From positions 1 to 49,924 of the forward strand of contig JAOUHD010000007.1 in NCBI GenBank assembly GCA_029865345.1: DNA of 49,924 nt, in the 5' to 3' direction. Below are positions 24,874 through 32,995 of this stretch, piece after piece. A model generated the notes under the pieces. The model was not told the origin of the DNA. It made no database searches and saw only the letters and a program-made list of their open reading frames with translations. Position numbers and translations under genes: made by a program. Every line of letters starts with the position of its first letter. Position 1 is the first letter of the stretch. The DNA is from Nitrospira sp. Its GTDB lineage: Bacteria; Nitrospirota; Nitrospiria; Nitrospirales; Nitrospiraceae.

Positions 24874-25940
24874 GGCGTAGGTGCGAGCGACAGGGCTGCC
24901 GCCACCGATGCGGCACCGAGCAGGGCCGTCTGCTGATTCATGATGACTTTCACTGGCATGTGAGTCATCAAGCGTTTATACCGACCTTTATTCGTAAAGG
25001 CTTTCATGAACGTCCCATCTTGGAGCTTCGCAATGAGTTTTGGCGCAATACCACCTCCGACATAGACGCCATCGAGCGACAGCGCCTTTAAGGCGAGATT
25101 CCCGGCTTCCGCGCCATAGATCGACGCAAAGAGGTCCAACGCTTGTTTGGCGATCTCGGCTTGTCCTTGCAATCCAGCTTGTGCAATTTCAGCGGCTGGA
25201 TTGCCGACTTTTATTTTTTCCGCCAACCACGTCGGTTCGTTCTTCTTGGTGTCACGCAAAAACTCATAGACTGCGTGGAGGCCCGGACCGGACAGAATCC
25301 GTTCATAGCTAACGTGGAGGTATTGGCCCCTGAGATAACGAAGCAATTCAATCTCCAGATCGTTGCTTGGTGCAAAGTCCGTATGACCTCCTTCCGACGG
25401 CATAGGGCGATACGATTTGCCGTCCCAGAAGAGGATTCCTTCACCAAGCCCCGTCCCGGCTGCGATCAGTGCAAGAGCTTGTCGCTTTTTCGGAGGATTG
25501 CCTATGTTCAGCACTTCCAGCTCATCCGCTCGCAGCCACGAAAGTCCGTACGCGGTGGCTTCTAAGTCATTGAGCAACTGCACACGAGGAATACTGAACT
25601 GTTTCGCGATGGTTGGACCATCTACCACCCAAGGAAGGTTCGTCGTTTGACAACGATTGTCGATCACCGGTCCTGCGATTCCAAAACAGGCGGCCGTTAG
25701 CTTCACTGGTTCGGACGCCGCCTTACTGGCCTTCTGGATCTTCTCCCCTCCCTCGGACCCCACGGAATCCAATGGCATCGGCGGTTCTGGCGGTGTGAGA
25801 AATTCTACGAGAATGTCTTCGAGGGAGGTGTAATCGCCGCTGTGAAAGCTTTCCACGCGTAGTGGTTCCACTCGCTCGGTGGTCCAGTCATAGAGCGCCA
25901 GGTTGGTTTTCGTTCCTCCGATGTCCCCCGCGAGAATCAT
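24870..25940 (-). CDS. glk: Glucokinase (Glk family)
   Basis: The enzyme phosphorylates glucose with ATP to glucose-6-phosphate. The 356-aa product has the sugar-kinase phosphate motif at the N-terminus (LAGDIGGTKTNLALYDW, residues 3-19), FGIAGPV near 86-92, LNDLEATAYGL near 124-134 and the adenosine motif region AAGTGLGEG near 160-168. That places it in the Glk (COG0837) rather than the ROK group. An acidic/Pro-rich insertion at about residues 48-75 lengthens it beyond the usual 320 or so. GAGGAG precedes the ATG, which overlaps the pgl stop (ATGA). Confidence 0.93.
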   Translation of the reverse strand: MILAGDIGGTKTNLALYDWTTERVEPLRVESFHSGDYTSLEDILVEFLTPPEPPMPLDSVGSEGGEKIQKASKAASEPVKLTAACFGIAGPVIDNRCQTTNLPWVVDGPTIAKQFSIPRVQLLNDLEATAYGLSWLRADELEVLNIGNPPKKRQALALIAAGTGLGEGILFWDGKSYRPMPSEGGHTDFAPSNDLEIELLRYLRGQYLHVSYERILSGPGLHAVYEFLRDTKKNEPTWLAEKIKVGNPAAEIAQAGLQGQAEIAKQALDLFASIYGAEAGNLALKALSLDGVYVGGGIAPKLIAKLQDGTFMKAFTNKGRYKRLMTHMPVKVIMNQQTALLGAASVAAALSLAPTP

Positions 25941-26713
25941 GTCTCTCCTCGATGCGATGGCGTCTTCTTCAGCTGTTGTGCGGCTGAGTGATCAAGCATC
26001 CACACGAGTCGGCCCGACGCAGACGATATCCTCGCCGCTGGCAGAGAACGATCCTCGTCGGACTTGGGCTCAAGAATTCTACGGACGATGTCGGCCTTAC
26101 CGACCCCAGTCACGAGGAACAGTACCACAGCCGCGTGATTCAAGACACCTAGGGTCAATGTGAGGCGAGACCTGATGCCTGTGGGAGCGTGACCAACTGT
26201 GACGATCCTCTTATCTTCCTGCAAGGCTGCGGTTCCGGGAAAGAGCGATGCGGTGTGCCCATCGTCTCCGATCCCTAGAAGAACGAGGTCCAGAACCGGA
26301 ACCCCTGGAGCCGGGCTGTTCGTCAGTCGTCGAATCGTTGCTTCGTACTCCCGAGCCGCAGCCGGTGGGTCGTCGCTCTCGCCTCTCATGCAGTACACCT
26401 GTTCCGGTCGAATGTTCAGCGGTTGAAAGAGCTCCGTCTGCGCCATTCGAAAATTGCTTTCTGGATGGTCCGGTGGCGTACAGCGTTCGTCACCAAACAG
26501 GAATACCATACGAGACCAATCGAATCGCGCGTTCCATTCGGGAGTAGCCAGGACTTGATAGAGCGTCTTCGGGGTGGACCCTCCAGAGAGGGCGATGAGG
26601 CACCGGCCGTGGGCTTGAATCGCTTGTTGGCTCACTGAAAGGATCGAGGAAGCAGCCGCCTGTCCCCACTCCTGGGTACTCGGCGCAATGCGGATGTCTG
26701 GCGTGGCGGCCAT
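25937..26713 (-). CDS. pgl: 6-phosphogluconolactonase
   Basis: The enzyme hydrolyses 6-phosphogluconolactone to 6-phosphogluconate in the oxidative pentose phosphate pathway. The 258-aa product shows the DevB/SOL-type blocks LSGGSTPKTLY (about residues 43-53), FLFGDERCTPPDHPESNF near 71-88 and LGIGDDGHTASLFPG near 145-159. The last contains the catalytic Asp/His region. The length is normal. The ATG at 26713 starts one base after the pgi stop codon, and its own stop overlaps glk. No glucose-6-phosphate dehydrogenase gene is in the window, so its substrate must come from an enzyme encoded elsewhere. Confidence 0.95.
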   Translation of the reverse strand: MAATPDIRIAPSTQEWGQAAASSILSVSQQAIQAHGRCLIALSGGSTPKTLYQVLATPEWNARFDWSRMVFLFGDERCTPPDHPESNFRMAQTELFQPLNIRPEQVYCMRGESDDPPAAAREYEATIRRLTNSPAPGVPVLDLVLLGIGDDGHTASLFPGTAALQEDKRIVTVGHAPTGIRSRLTLTLGVLNHAAVVLFLVTGVGKADIVRRILEPKSDEDRSLPAARISSASGRLVWMLDHSAAQQLKKTPSHRGET

Positions 26714-26714
26714 A

Positions 26715-28406
26715 TTAGCGGGAAGCGCGCTTAGGACGTTTCTTCAATGTTCCACGCCGCCGGCCTGATGAGGCCGGTACCAACGCCGCCGTAATCGCGT
26801 TGACCGTGGCAGCCTGGTCACGTCCCAACTGAACCCGAATCGCATGACGATCGTGCGCGCGCAGTGATGCCAGATCACCGACCGCCTGAGCCTGGGCCAA
26901 CATGCCAAACGAAAATGGTTTACCGGGAATGGTCGTGTCCGGCGACATTCGGTCCACGAGTTCAAGAAAGACCCCGGTCTTGGGACCGCCTTTGTGGAGC
27001 TGTCCGGTTGAATGAAGATATCGAGGCCCGTATCCAAATGTGGTCGCAACGCGATGTTTCGTCATCAGAGCTTGGCGGAGACGACGCACCGCCGTTTCAA
27101 ACGGGCGTGACGGCGTGGTGTACGCCAGTACGGAAAGATAGGTTCCGGGATGAAGCTGGTTCGCGAGATCTTGTGCGACGTCTTTGGGATGGCTACTCAC
27201 CTGCTCTGGTAAGCGTCCGGTCGATTGGAACGTTTCCAGAACCCGATTGGTGTTGTCTTTGCTCTCTTGTACATTTGGTTGGTCGAAGGGATGAATCCCG
27301 AGCACATGCCCGGCGATCGCCGTCGCAAACTCCCATCGAAAAAACTCTGCTCCGAGATCATAGCGATCGCGCAAGTCAAACTGCAGGACTGGGTGCCCGG
27401 CCTTGGCGAGCGCTTGCACAGCCCGATCGAGCGCCCCGTTCTTTTCTCCTTTGAGTTTGAGATAGACGAAGCACCGGTCGGTTCCATACGCACTCGGCTT
27501 TACCACCGGTTCCTGTGCGATAGGGATGAGGCCTGTGCCCTCTTTGCCCGTACTTTCCGCAAGAAGCTGCTCGACCCAGAGCCCGAACGTCGCGAGCGAC
27601 GGTGACGCAATGACCGTCACCTTATCGCATCCATTTTTGGCAAGGCTCCCCATCACTGCACCGAGATAGGCACCGGGATTCGCCTCGGCGTCTTCTTGCT
27701 GACGGCATCGTTCCGCCATGCCGGCGGCACGGTCCAAAAGCCGCGTGACATCGAGTCCCAGGAGTGCTGCGGGTACCAGACCAAAGAGAGAGAGCACCGA
27801 ATAGCGCCCACCAATATCGGCTGGGTTGCTGAAGATCTGCCCAAACCCATAGTCCCGCGCCATCTTTTCTAAGCCGGTCCCCGGGTCGGTAATCGCGACA
27901 AACTGCCGTCCTCCATGATTCCCTTTGGCCTTCATCACGAGCTTCCAAAAATGGGCGAAGAGTGACATGACTTCAATCGTCCCACCGGATTTGCTCGCCA
28001 CGAGAAAGAGCGTGCGGGATGGGGAAATAGCACCCGTCACCTGCTGCACCCACCCCGGAACAGTTGAGTCCAATACCCACAGGCGCGGAGCCCCTTTCTG
28101 CGCGCCAAACACAGTGCGGAACACCTCAGGCCCAAGACTGCTGCCGCCCATACCCAGGAGCACCACATCCTTGACCTTCATCTCCTTGGCCGTGGACGCA
28201 CAATTTCGTAGTTGTCCGATCTCTTGCGGCATCTGATCCTGCAACGTCAACCACCCCAACCGGTCGACGATCTCCCTGGGGTCCTGCTTCCAGACTCGAT
28301 GGTCTTTCGCCCATAGGCGCTCAACAACCTGAGCCTGAGTCAGCGCATCAAGAGCCGGATTGACCGTGGATTGGAATAATGCTGGAAGCTTGTCACTCAT
28401 TCGCAT
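26715..28406 (-). CDS. pgi: Glucose-6-phosphate isomerase (tal-pgi subfamily, stand-alone)
   Basis: The enzyme interconverts glucose-6-phosphate and fructose-6-phosphate. The 563-aa sequence has SIS-type sugar-isomerase blocks: LLGMGGSSLGPEVFR near residues 83-97, VASKSGGTIEV near 136-146, and the C-terminal PFSFGMLAQAQAVGDL near 503-518 with the following HDRHAIRVQLG. These resemble the isomerase half of bifunctional transaldolase/glucose-6-phosphate isomerase proteins more than the E. coli-type enzyme; no transaldolase half is fused. A basic tail ends the protein. GGAGG lies 9 nt before the ATG at 28406; a second ATG is two codons in. It is first gene of the pgi-pgl-glk-rpiA-aminopeptidase operon. 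Confidence 0.93.
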   Translation of the reverse strand: MRMSDKLPALFQSTVNPALDALTQAQVVERLWAKDHRVWKQDPREIVDRLGWLTLQDQMPQEIGQLRNCASTAKEMKVKDVVLLGMGGSSLGPEVFRTVFGAQKGAPRLWVLDSTVPGWVQQVTGAISPSRTLFLVASKSGGTIEVMSLFAHFWKLVMKAKGNHGGRQFVAITDPGTGLEKMARDYGFGQIFSNPADIGGRYSVLSLFGLVPAALLGLDVTRLLDRAAGMAERCRQQEDAEANPGAYLGAVMGSLAKNGCDKVTVIASPSLATFGLWVEQLLAESTGKEGTGLIPIAQEPVVKPSAYGTDRCFVYLKLKGEKNGALDRAVQALAKAGHPVLQFDLRDRYDLGAEFFRWEFATAIAGHVLGIHPFDQPNVQESKDNTNRVLETFQSTGRLPEQVSSHPKDVAQDLANQLHPGTYLSVLAYTTPSRPFETAVRRLRQALMTKHRVATTFGYGPRYLHSTGQLHKGGPKTGVFLELVDRMSPDTTIPGKPFSFGMLAQAQAVGDLASLRAHDRHAIRVQLGRDQAATVNAITAALVPASSGRRRGTLKKRPKRASR

Positions 28407-28803
28407 AGATGTCGACCTCCCGGCTCAATGAAATGCTGGTAGTGGGGACGGTGAGTGATCCTCCGCATCTTATGGAGTCGGTCTAAAAAAGGCAACGCTT
28501 CTTCCTGTCTGTGCGTACAGGCCCATGTGCTATTGGTGATGGGTAAGGCCAACCCATTGGACGAGAGTGAGCACTCATTATCAAGGTGGGATCTCAAACG
28601 TAGTGGTGATCGCAGTCGGCGTGCCCACCACGAACCAGCTAGGCGAGTGATCCTATGGTCTGATGTCCTGGACGCAATAAGAATATCATTTCGATTGAGA
28701 CAGACGTGAACACTTCTGGTTGAGGTCTTTGGTGCGGGAGCCGATCTGCTGGCGCCACCGCCTATGCATCCGTGATCGTGCCCGTTGCTGATCTGGCAGC
28801 TGC
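28407..28803. other. Intergenic region between pgi and the envelope operon
   Basis: I see no gene in these 397 bp. A 153-codon minus-strand frame (28397-28858) overlaps pgi and the upstream gene and has Arg/His/Ser-rich chance-like content. The one element I can support is the pgi promoter candidate at 28467-28495. Confidence 0.6.
28467..28495 (-). promoter_or_regulatory. Candidate promoter of the pgi operon
   Basis: On the minus strand TTGCCT (28495-28490) is followed after 17 bp by TAAGAT (28472-28467). Each box matches the consensus in four of six positions. The start would be near 28460, about 54 nt before the pgi start codon. Confidence 0.4.
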
Positions 28804-29448
28804 TTATTTGTCGGTTGGTCGGCGAATGACGATCGCCATCCCGTCCACCAGCGACCAAGCCAAGGACTGCGCATGGTCGGCCGCGATGGTGAGTTGCAGA
28901 TGAGGTGTTGGTGTTGATGGTGTGTCAGTGAAGAACGAGCTGGCCCAATGTTGCACGTAATGCCACCCTGATTTTCCCAGAATGGCGGCGCTGCGAAGGA
29001 GGGTTTTGCCGGCTGTCGAGGGCACCACGGCAATGGTCATCGAAGGCGAACATGACAAGACATAGTCGGCAGGCATGTCGGCGAGTGAAATCGGCTCCTG
29101 TTCACCCGCGGCACCCGGATCGATTTTTCGTCGGACGACTGATGGTCGCGCAACCAGCTTGTGTATCCCTTTTAATTCGTTTCGCGATTCACCAGACCAG
29201 CGAATGATCGGAATCTGGTGGAGCCCGATGCCACGACCTTTAATCTGGATGGTGCTCCCGACCAGATCGATGAGCACATAGGTCTGTGGGCGTGCCGCGA
29301 GCTTGACCTCTTCCTCAAGCACACGGGTTGCTTCTTTCAGTCCTTGTACGTCGTTGAGCTGCAGGTCAGGGAAGGCCTCGAGCTCCTTTCCCCAGCTTGG
29401 CGTGGTGAAGACGAAGAGGATCAGAATGGCGCAGAGTTTCATCATCAA
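28804..29448 (-). CDS. Periplasmic protein of unknown function in L,D-transpeptidase operon
   Basis: I recognise no family. The 214-aa product begins with a signal peptide (residues 1-20, MMMKLCAILILFVFTTPSWG). Then comes a short helical, acidic segment (about residues 25-50) and a mixed alpha/beta region. The stretch VLIDLVGSTIQIKGRGIGL near 57-75 faintly recalls the strand pair that opens YkuD domains (compare VVDTARNRLYVKHQ in the next gene upstream), but the HxxGC catalytic region is absent. It may be a non-catalytic accessory of the two transpeptidases (inference). It is the last gene of a four-gene operon, 21 bp after the second L,D-transpeptidase gene. Confidence 0.65.
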   Translation of the reverse strand: MMMKLCAILILFVFTTPSWGKELEAFPDLQLNDVQGLKEATRVLEEEVKLAARPQTYVLIDLVGSTIQIKGRGIGLHQIPIIRWSGESRNELKGIHKLVARPSVVRRKIDPGAAGEQEPISLADMPADYVLSCSPSMTIAVVPSTAGKTLLRSAAILGKSGWHYVQHWASSFFTDTPSTPTPHLQLTIAADHAQSLAWSLVDGMAIVIRRPTDK

Positions 29449-29469
29449 TATCTGCGCACTGTTGAGGGG

Positions 29470-30108
29470 TCAAAAGATCATGATTGGTGTCCCCACTCGG
29501 GCGAGCTTGTAGACACCTTTAAGATCGCTGTCATTCAGCCGGATGCATCCATGTGTAACATTCTTCCCCAACAATCGGGTATAGAGCGTCCCGTGGATGA
29601 AGTAGCCTTTTCCAAAACCCAGCGCATAATCGCCCAGTACACCTTGTTCCGCTCGTTCAGCGGCGTTTTGCGGAACAGCGAGCCCTTCTTCGACAAATGC
29701 CCAATCCGGCTTGATCCAGGTGGGATTCGTTAATTTTGTCTTCACGAGAAATTCTCCTCGTGGCGTGTCGAAAACCCACTGGCTATTTCCTTCTCCGGGT
29801 TTGTCAAGAATCACTCCGCTACCGGTCGACGCAATGGCATCGAGCACGACTTTCTCTTGATGCTTCACATAGAGTCGGTTCCTGGCCGTATCGACCACGA
29901 TGTACGGCTGACTCGGTATGAGTTGGGACAGCTGCTTGGAGAGCGCCTTATACCGATCTTGCAATGGTCGCAGACTGGCATGGTCCTGGACGGGGGACGA
30001 GTGAAGCGCCGGAGGATTATCGGGCGCGATGCGTGTGGTCGTCAGGGCACTCACGACCCAGAAGAAAAGCAAAACGCCGGCTGATGTTGCAAGAAGGAGT
30101 CGGCCCAT
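29470..30108 (-). CDS. L,D-transpeptidase, YkuD/ErfK type
   Basis: Such enzymes form 3-3 cross-links in peptidoglycan or attach proteins to it, in the periplasm. The 212-aa product has an N-terminal membrane segment (about residues 5-22), then a helical linker and a YkuD domain from about residue 75. The catalytic region is complete: FIHGTLYT near 172-179 and the classical THGCIRLND near 187-195 with the nucleophilic Cys. I chose the ATG at 30108, 10 nt after the stop of the upstream gene; a longer frame to 30171 would overlap that gene. It is the third gene of the operon. Confidence 0.87.
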   Translation of the reverse strand: MGRLLLATSAGVLLFFWVVSALTTTRIAPDNPPALHSSPVQDHASLRPLQDRYKALSKQLSQLIPSQPYIVVDTARNRLYVKHQEKVVLDAIASTGSGVILDKPGEGNSQWVFDTPRGEFLVKTKLTNPTWIKPDWAFVEEGLAVPQNAAERAEQGVLGDYALGFGKGYFIHGTLYTRLLGKNVTHGCIRLNDSDLKGVYKLARVGTPIMIF

Positions 30109-30118
30109 GGGTCTACAC

Positions 30119-31252
30119 TCAGATTTGATTTCTCCGTTGCGCAAGTTCCGATAAGGCCAGGGCCACCGCATTCTCCCTGGTCAAGGCACCAACGATCGTG
30201 ACCGGTGTCCCGACAGAAACGCCTTCGAAGAGCATCGCCATATTCGGATTATCGAGCATGATACACCCAAGGGTCCGAGCCAACAGTTCATTGTCGGCTC
30301 CATGGATCTCGATTTGGCCACCAATGCCTTTGGCCGGGCTGATCCTTCCCGACTTCTTCGCATAGTTGAATCGCCGTCGATCTTCGGCATTAGGATAATC
30401 CAGAGCCAGGGCTCGGTAGAATTGCGTTTGCCCTTGACCGCGCTTATCCGTCACACGATACCGACCTTCCGGTGTCGCCCCGTCCCCCTGGACCTGCTTT
30501 TCCAGCATACCATTGAATCCTAACCTAACAGGGTATGATAGCACCCTCCGCCCGCTCTTGTAGAGTATCAATTCTCGGTCGGCCTTGCTCACCACGATGG
30601 CCGTTGATTGGTGGATGCGTGACCACTCGATCGTCTGCCTGGCCATCGTCTGCCAATAGGCGATTCGGTTCTCGTCGGCATATCGTCCCAATTCTTGACT
30701 GAGCAATGCCGTCTGGGCCTTGAGCGCATGATCCGCTTTCTCCGCCGCGTGCATGGCTCGTTGGAAGTCTTTTTGCTCGAAGAAGGAGCGCGCTTGTTTG
30801 ACTAGAAGATCCGTTTGAACGACTCTTTCTCCTAGGAGGATACGCCCATCGATCGCTTCGACCCGCGAGGTAATCGCATGAAGCTGTTCTTCAAGGCGAG
30901 CCACCGTGGCTTGCGCCGTGCGGTGCTGCGAGGCTTGCCGCTCGTGGAGCTGGGAGACGGTACGTTCGCTCGTGATGTACAGCCGGCGGAGTTCATTCTC
31001 AAGATCACTCGCTTCCCATGGCCATCTGATCAGATCATCGTCCAATTGGACGCGCGCTTTCAGAGCAACCCATTGGCGAACAAACTGCCTATACTCCTCA
31101 GGTGCAGCTTCCGGAGCACGCAATGCGATCAAGTCTTGGTCGATGGCCTCAAGGGCAACTAGGAGGTCCGGCGGAACAGCTTGAACACACCCGGCCAAGC
31201 AGAGGACGCAGAGAATTACGGCAAGCGTCGTATGTGTCTGGTCAAGCGCCAT
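30119..31252 (-). CDS. Lipoprotein L,D-transpeptidase of YafK-like type
   Basis: The 377-aa product has a signal peptide with lipobox LAGC (Cys22), a long helical, coiled-coil-like region (about residues 30-215) and a C-terminal YkuD domain (about 220-360). The domain reads YPNAEDRRR, then GGQIEIHGADNE and RTLGCIMLDN. The nucleophile Cys is present, but the residue before the Gly is Leu, not the His of the usual S/T-H-G-C motif. That pattern recalls the YafK/DpaA group (COG3034), whose E. coli member cuts rather than forms links between peptidoglycan and Braun lipoprotein. The activity here is inferred. It starts 8 bp after the lipoprotein gene and ends 10 bp before the next transpeptidase gene. 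Confidence 0.85.
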   Translation of the reverse strand: MALDQTHTTLAVILCVLCLAGCVQAVPPDLLVALEAIDQDLIALRAPEAAPEEYRQFVRQWVALKARVQLDDDLIRWPWEASDLENELRRLYITSERTVSQLHERQASQHRTAQATVARLEEQLHAITSRVEAIDGRILLGERVVQTDLLVKQARSFFEQKDFQRAMHAAEKADHALKAQTALLSQELGRYADENRIAYWQTMARQTIEWSRIHQSTAIVVSKADRELILYKSGRRVLSYPVRLGFNGMLEKQVQGDGATPEGRYRVTDKRGQGQTQFYRALALDYPNAEDRRRFNYAKKSGRISPAKGIGGQIEIHGADNELLARTLGCIMLDNPNMAMLFEGVSVGTPVTIVGALTRENAVALALSELAQRRNQI

Positions 31253-31260
31253 GCCGTGCG

Positions 31261-31872
31261 TTATCTTTTCCTCGCAGGTCTTCCTTTGCCCACCTTCGCG
31301 AGCGCGTTCTGTATTTCAGTTGACACTCCTTGGCTCATATCGTGAATGGCCTTCGCCTGGGTTTGCGCAGCCGGATAATCTTCTTTATCGATCGATACCT
31401 GAACCTGTTTTAGTAACGACTTGAGCCCGTCTACGTCGTTCCTGATGGCCTCCACTGCGGCGCGATCTTTTCCAACCGGTGCCTTGGCGACCAAATCTTG
31501 CGTGGCTTTCACTGCCTCTTCGGCGACTTGTTGAGCTTGTAAAGCGGCTGCCTTCGCCTCTTCCTTCTTTAGGGTCGCGGCCGTCTTGATCCTTTCACTA
31601 TCGGCTTTGGCCGAGGCAGACAATTGTTGGGCCTTGCCATAGTCTCGAAAGAGTGAGAATTTTCCATCCTGATCGGTGACTTCTTTCCGCAATGTGGTAA
31701 GGGTCCCTTCCAGCTTGGCATACTCTTCAGCGCTATAGGTAGCCGCGCCGCTTTCCTGTGCATCTTTAAGAGCCTTTTCCGCTTCCTGGATCTCCTGGGT
31801 GGGAGGTTCCGCACATCCAGCGATCATAATGAGAGTCAAGGCAAGGGAGACAAGGGATGCTGTTCTCAACAT
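31261..31872 (-). CDS. DUF4398-type lipoprotein with coiled coil
   Basis: The 203-aa product has a signal peptide ending in lipobox IAGC (Cys20), then an almost uninterrupted Ala/Lys/Glu/Gln-rich helix that should form a coiled coil, and a basic tail RPARKR. Proteins of this kind (DUF4398, also loosely Lpp/OmpA-associated) sit at the outer membrane or periplasm and may bind the cell wall through their basic end. Next to two L,D-transpeptidases it is a reasonable candidate for a wall-attached lipoprotein, but no C-terminal Lys-Tyr-Arg-type acceptor is proven. AAGGAGG lies about 9 nt before the ATG. It is first gene of the envelope operon. Confidence 0.8.
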   Translation of the reverse strand: MLRTASLVSLALTLIMIAGCAEPPTQEIQEAEKALKDAQESGAATYSAEEYAKLEGTLTTLRKEVTDQDGKFSLFRDYGKAQQLSASAKADSERIKTAATLKKEEAKAAALQAQQVAEEAVKATQDLVAKAPVGKDRAAVEAIRNDVDGLKSLLKQVQVSIDKEDYPAAQTQAKAIHDMSQGVSTEIQNALAKVGKGRPARKR

Positions 31873-32263
31873 AACGAAGAATCCTCCTTACAGGTTCCAT
31901 CCATCGATTTCGGTCAATCCAGCTGTTCTTCCATCCATCCTAAGCGTAGCAGCGCCCGATCCGCCGCCGGTACTACCCCTCAGAATACTATAAAGATTAT
32001 TTCATGATAGATCCGCCAGCTTAACAGACTACGACTTTCTGGCATACTGGCACACCTAAAATATGCAGCAAGCTCGGTGCCACCGATAATTGTCGGTATC
32101 AGGTAACAATTCTATCTATTTCCAATATTTATGGTGACTTTGATCATCCCGTGACACCTGACTTTGTGGCACTCTGGTGGCCAAGAGCAAAAGTGCCTCA
32201 ATACTGTGGACGTTTTGGGGTCGAAGCCGGGCACACCGACCGATGGTTGGAGGCAGCCTGAAA

Positions 32264-32292
32264 TTGACAGGCCCACATGCCTCCCCTATAAT
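32264..32292 (+). promoter_or_regulatory. Perfect consensus sigma70 promoter of the rpmH operon
   Basis: TTGACA (32264-32269), a 17-bp spacer and TATAAT (32287-32292) match the consensus at all twelve positions. The start near 32299 leaves a leader of about 45 nt before rpmH. Confidence 0.9.
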
Positions 32293-32312
32293 CCACCGTT
32301 CATTTGACCTGA

Positions 32313-32321
32313 TTATTCACA
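32313..32321 (+). other. Single DnaA-box-like sequence
   Basis: TTATTCACA fits the relaxed DnaA box TTATNCACA. It lies in the transcribed leader of rpmH, 21 bp after the promoter's -10 box. A single box could be chance or could mediate DnaA control of the operon. Confidence 0.3.
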
Positions 32322-32343
32322 GCGAGGGAACGGAAAGGGGACT

Positions 32344-32481
32344 ATGTCTTTTACATCGCAACAACCGTCCAATTTAAAAAAGAAGCGTGAGCACGGGTTT
32401 AGAAAACGTATGAGCACCAAGAACGGACGCAAGGTGCTGGCCCGCCGGAGGGCTAAGGGACGAGCTCGGTTGACTGTCTAG
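32344..32481 (+). CDS. rpmH: 50S ribosomal protein L34
   Basis: This is a small basic protein of the large ribosomal subunit. The 45 codons translate to a Lys/Arg-rich peptide whose core ([14 protein letters not shown] at residues 10-23, then [13 protein letters not shown] at 28-40) is the universal L34 signature ending in RLTV. The first nine residues (MSFTSQQPS) are a short extension instead of the usual start close to the MKRT-type motif. A purine-rich ribosome-binding site (GGAAAGGGGAC) precedes the ATG, and a perfect sigma70 promoter lies about 50 bp upstream. It is first gene of the rpmH-rnpA-yidD-yidC cluster. Confidence 0.97.
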   Translation: MSFTSQQPSNLKKKREHGFRKRMSTKNGRKVLARRRAKGRARLTV

Positions 32482-32628
32482 GTACATCGTGTCAAATCGA
32501 CAGGTGTCCTTCGGGTCGCTCTCCAAATTCTCTCGCGTTGCTGTTGAGCGTGTGCTCACCTACCAGCTAGAGCCTTCTCCGGGATCGTGAACGGATGGGA
32601 TGCGGCGTCGAAATACCTCCTTCATTCA

Positions 32629-32994
32629 ATGACACCGAAACCTCGCATAGGCCATGGTATTTTCTTGCGCAGCAGCCGAGATATTCAGACCGTTAAACAA
32701 CATGGTCGCCGAATTTCAACCGGGCTCTTCAATCTCTTGGCGCACAAGATGGACGATGCCCCGAGTCGGATTGGAATTATCGTGGGAAAGCAATTTGGGA
32801 ATGCCGTCCGACGCAATCGGGCTAAACGAGTCTTTCGTGAACTAGTAAGGCAATTACATCCGGACTTGGTTCCGGGCCGAGGACTTCTCGTGTTTCCAAA
32901 GCGAGACGCACTGTTGCAATCCCATGAGGGCTTGGTCCAAGCCTGGAGGGCGTCGCTTGAGCGCCTGCATCTTCTTCGAGTAAGGGCCTATTGA
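32629..32994 (+). CDS. rnpA: Ribonuclease P protein component
   Basis: This is the protein subunit of RNase P, which helps the catalytic RNA trim the 5' end of pre-tRNAs. The product shows the family's landmarks: VKQHGRRIST near residues 22-31, RIGIIVGKQFGNAVRRNRAKR near 48-68 (the RNR motif that contacts RNA), and a C-terminal LVFPKRDAL. With the ATG at 32629 it has 121 aa, matching usual lengths. A GTG at 32587 would give 135 aa; neither has a clear Shine-Dalgarno sequence, so the start remains open. It follows rpmH by about 150 bp and precedes yidD by one base, the standard order. Confidence 0.92.
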   Translation: MTPKPRIGHGIFLRSSRDIQTVKQHGRRISTGLFNLLAHKMDDAPSRIGIIVGKQFGNAVRRNRAKRVFRELVRQLHPDLVPGRGLLVFPKRDALLQSHEGLVQAWRASLERLHLLRVRAY

Positions 32995-32995
32995 T

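Larger units (their letters stand above)
31873..32343. other. Divergent intergenic region before rpmH; candidate origin neighbourhood
   Basis: No gene is visible in these 471 bp. To the left genes run mainly on the minus strand, to the right on the plus strand. The stretch from about 31980 to 32140 is relatively AT-rich and includes a small inverted repeat (ACCGA 32082-32086 with TCGGT 32093-32097). A perfect sigma70 promoter lies at 32264-32292 and one DnaA-box-like TTATTCACA at 32313-32321. There is no cluster of DnaA boxes and no dnaA gene, so I call it only a candidate for the origin. Confidence 0.45.

Noticed and set aside
28397..28858. 153-codon minus-strand frame between pgi and the envelope operon
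   Set aside because: It overlaps both flanking genes in another frame, and its composition (Arg, His, Ser rich) suggests chance.
32313..32321. Proof of oriC from the DnaA-box-like sequence
   Set aside because: One relaxed 9-mer is expected by chance every few kilobases; without a cluster or dnaA I keep the origin as a hypothesis only.
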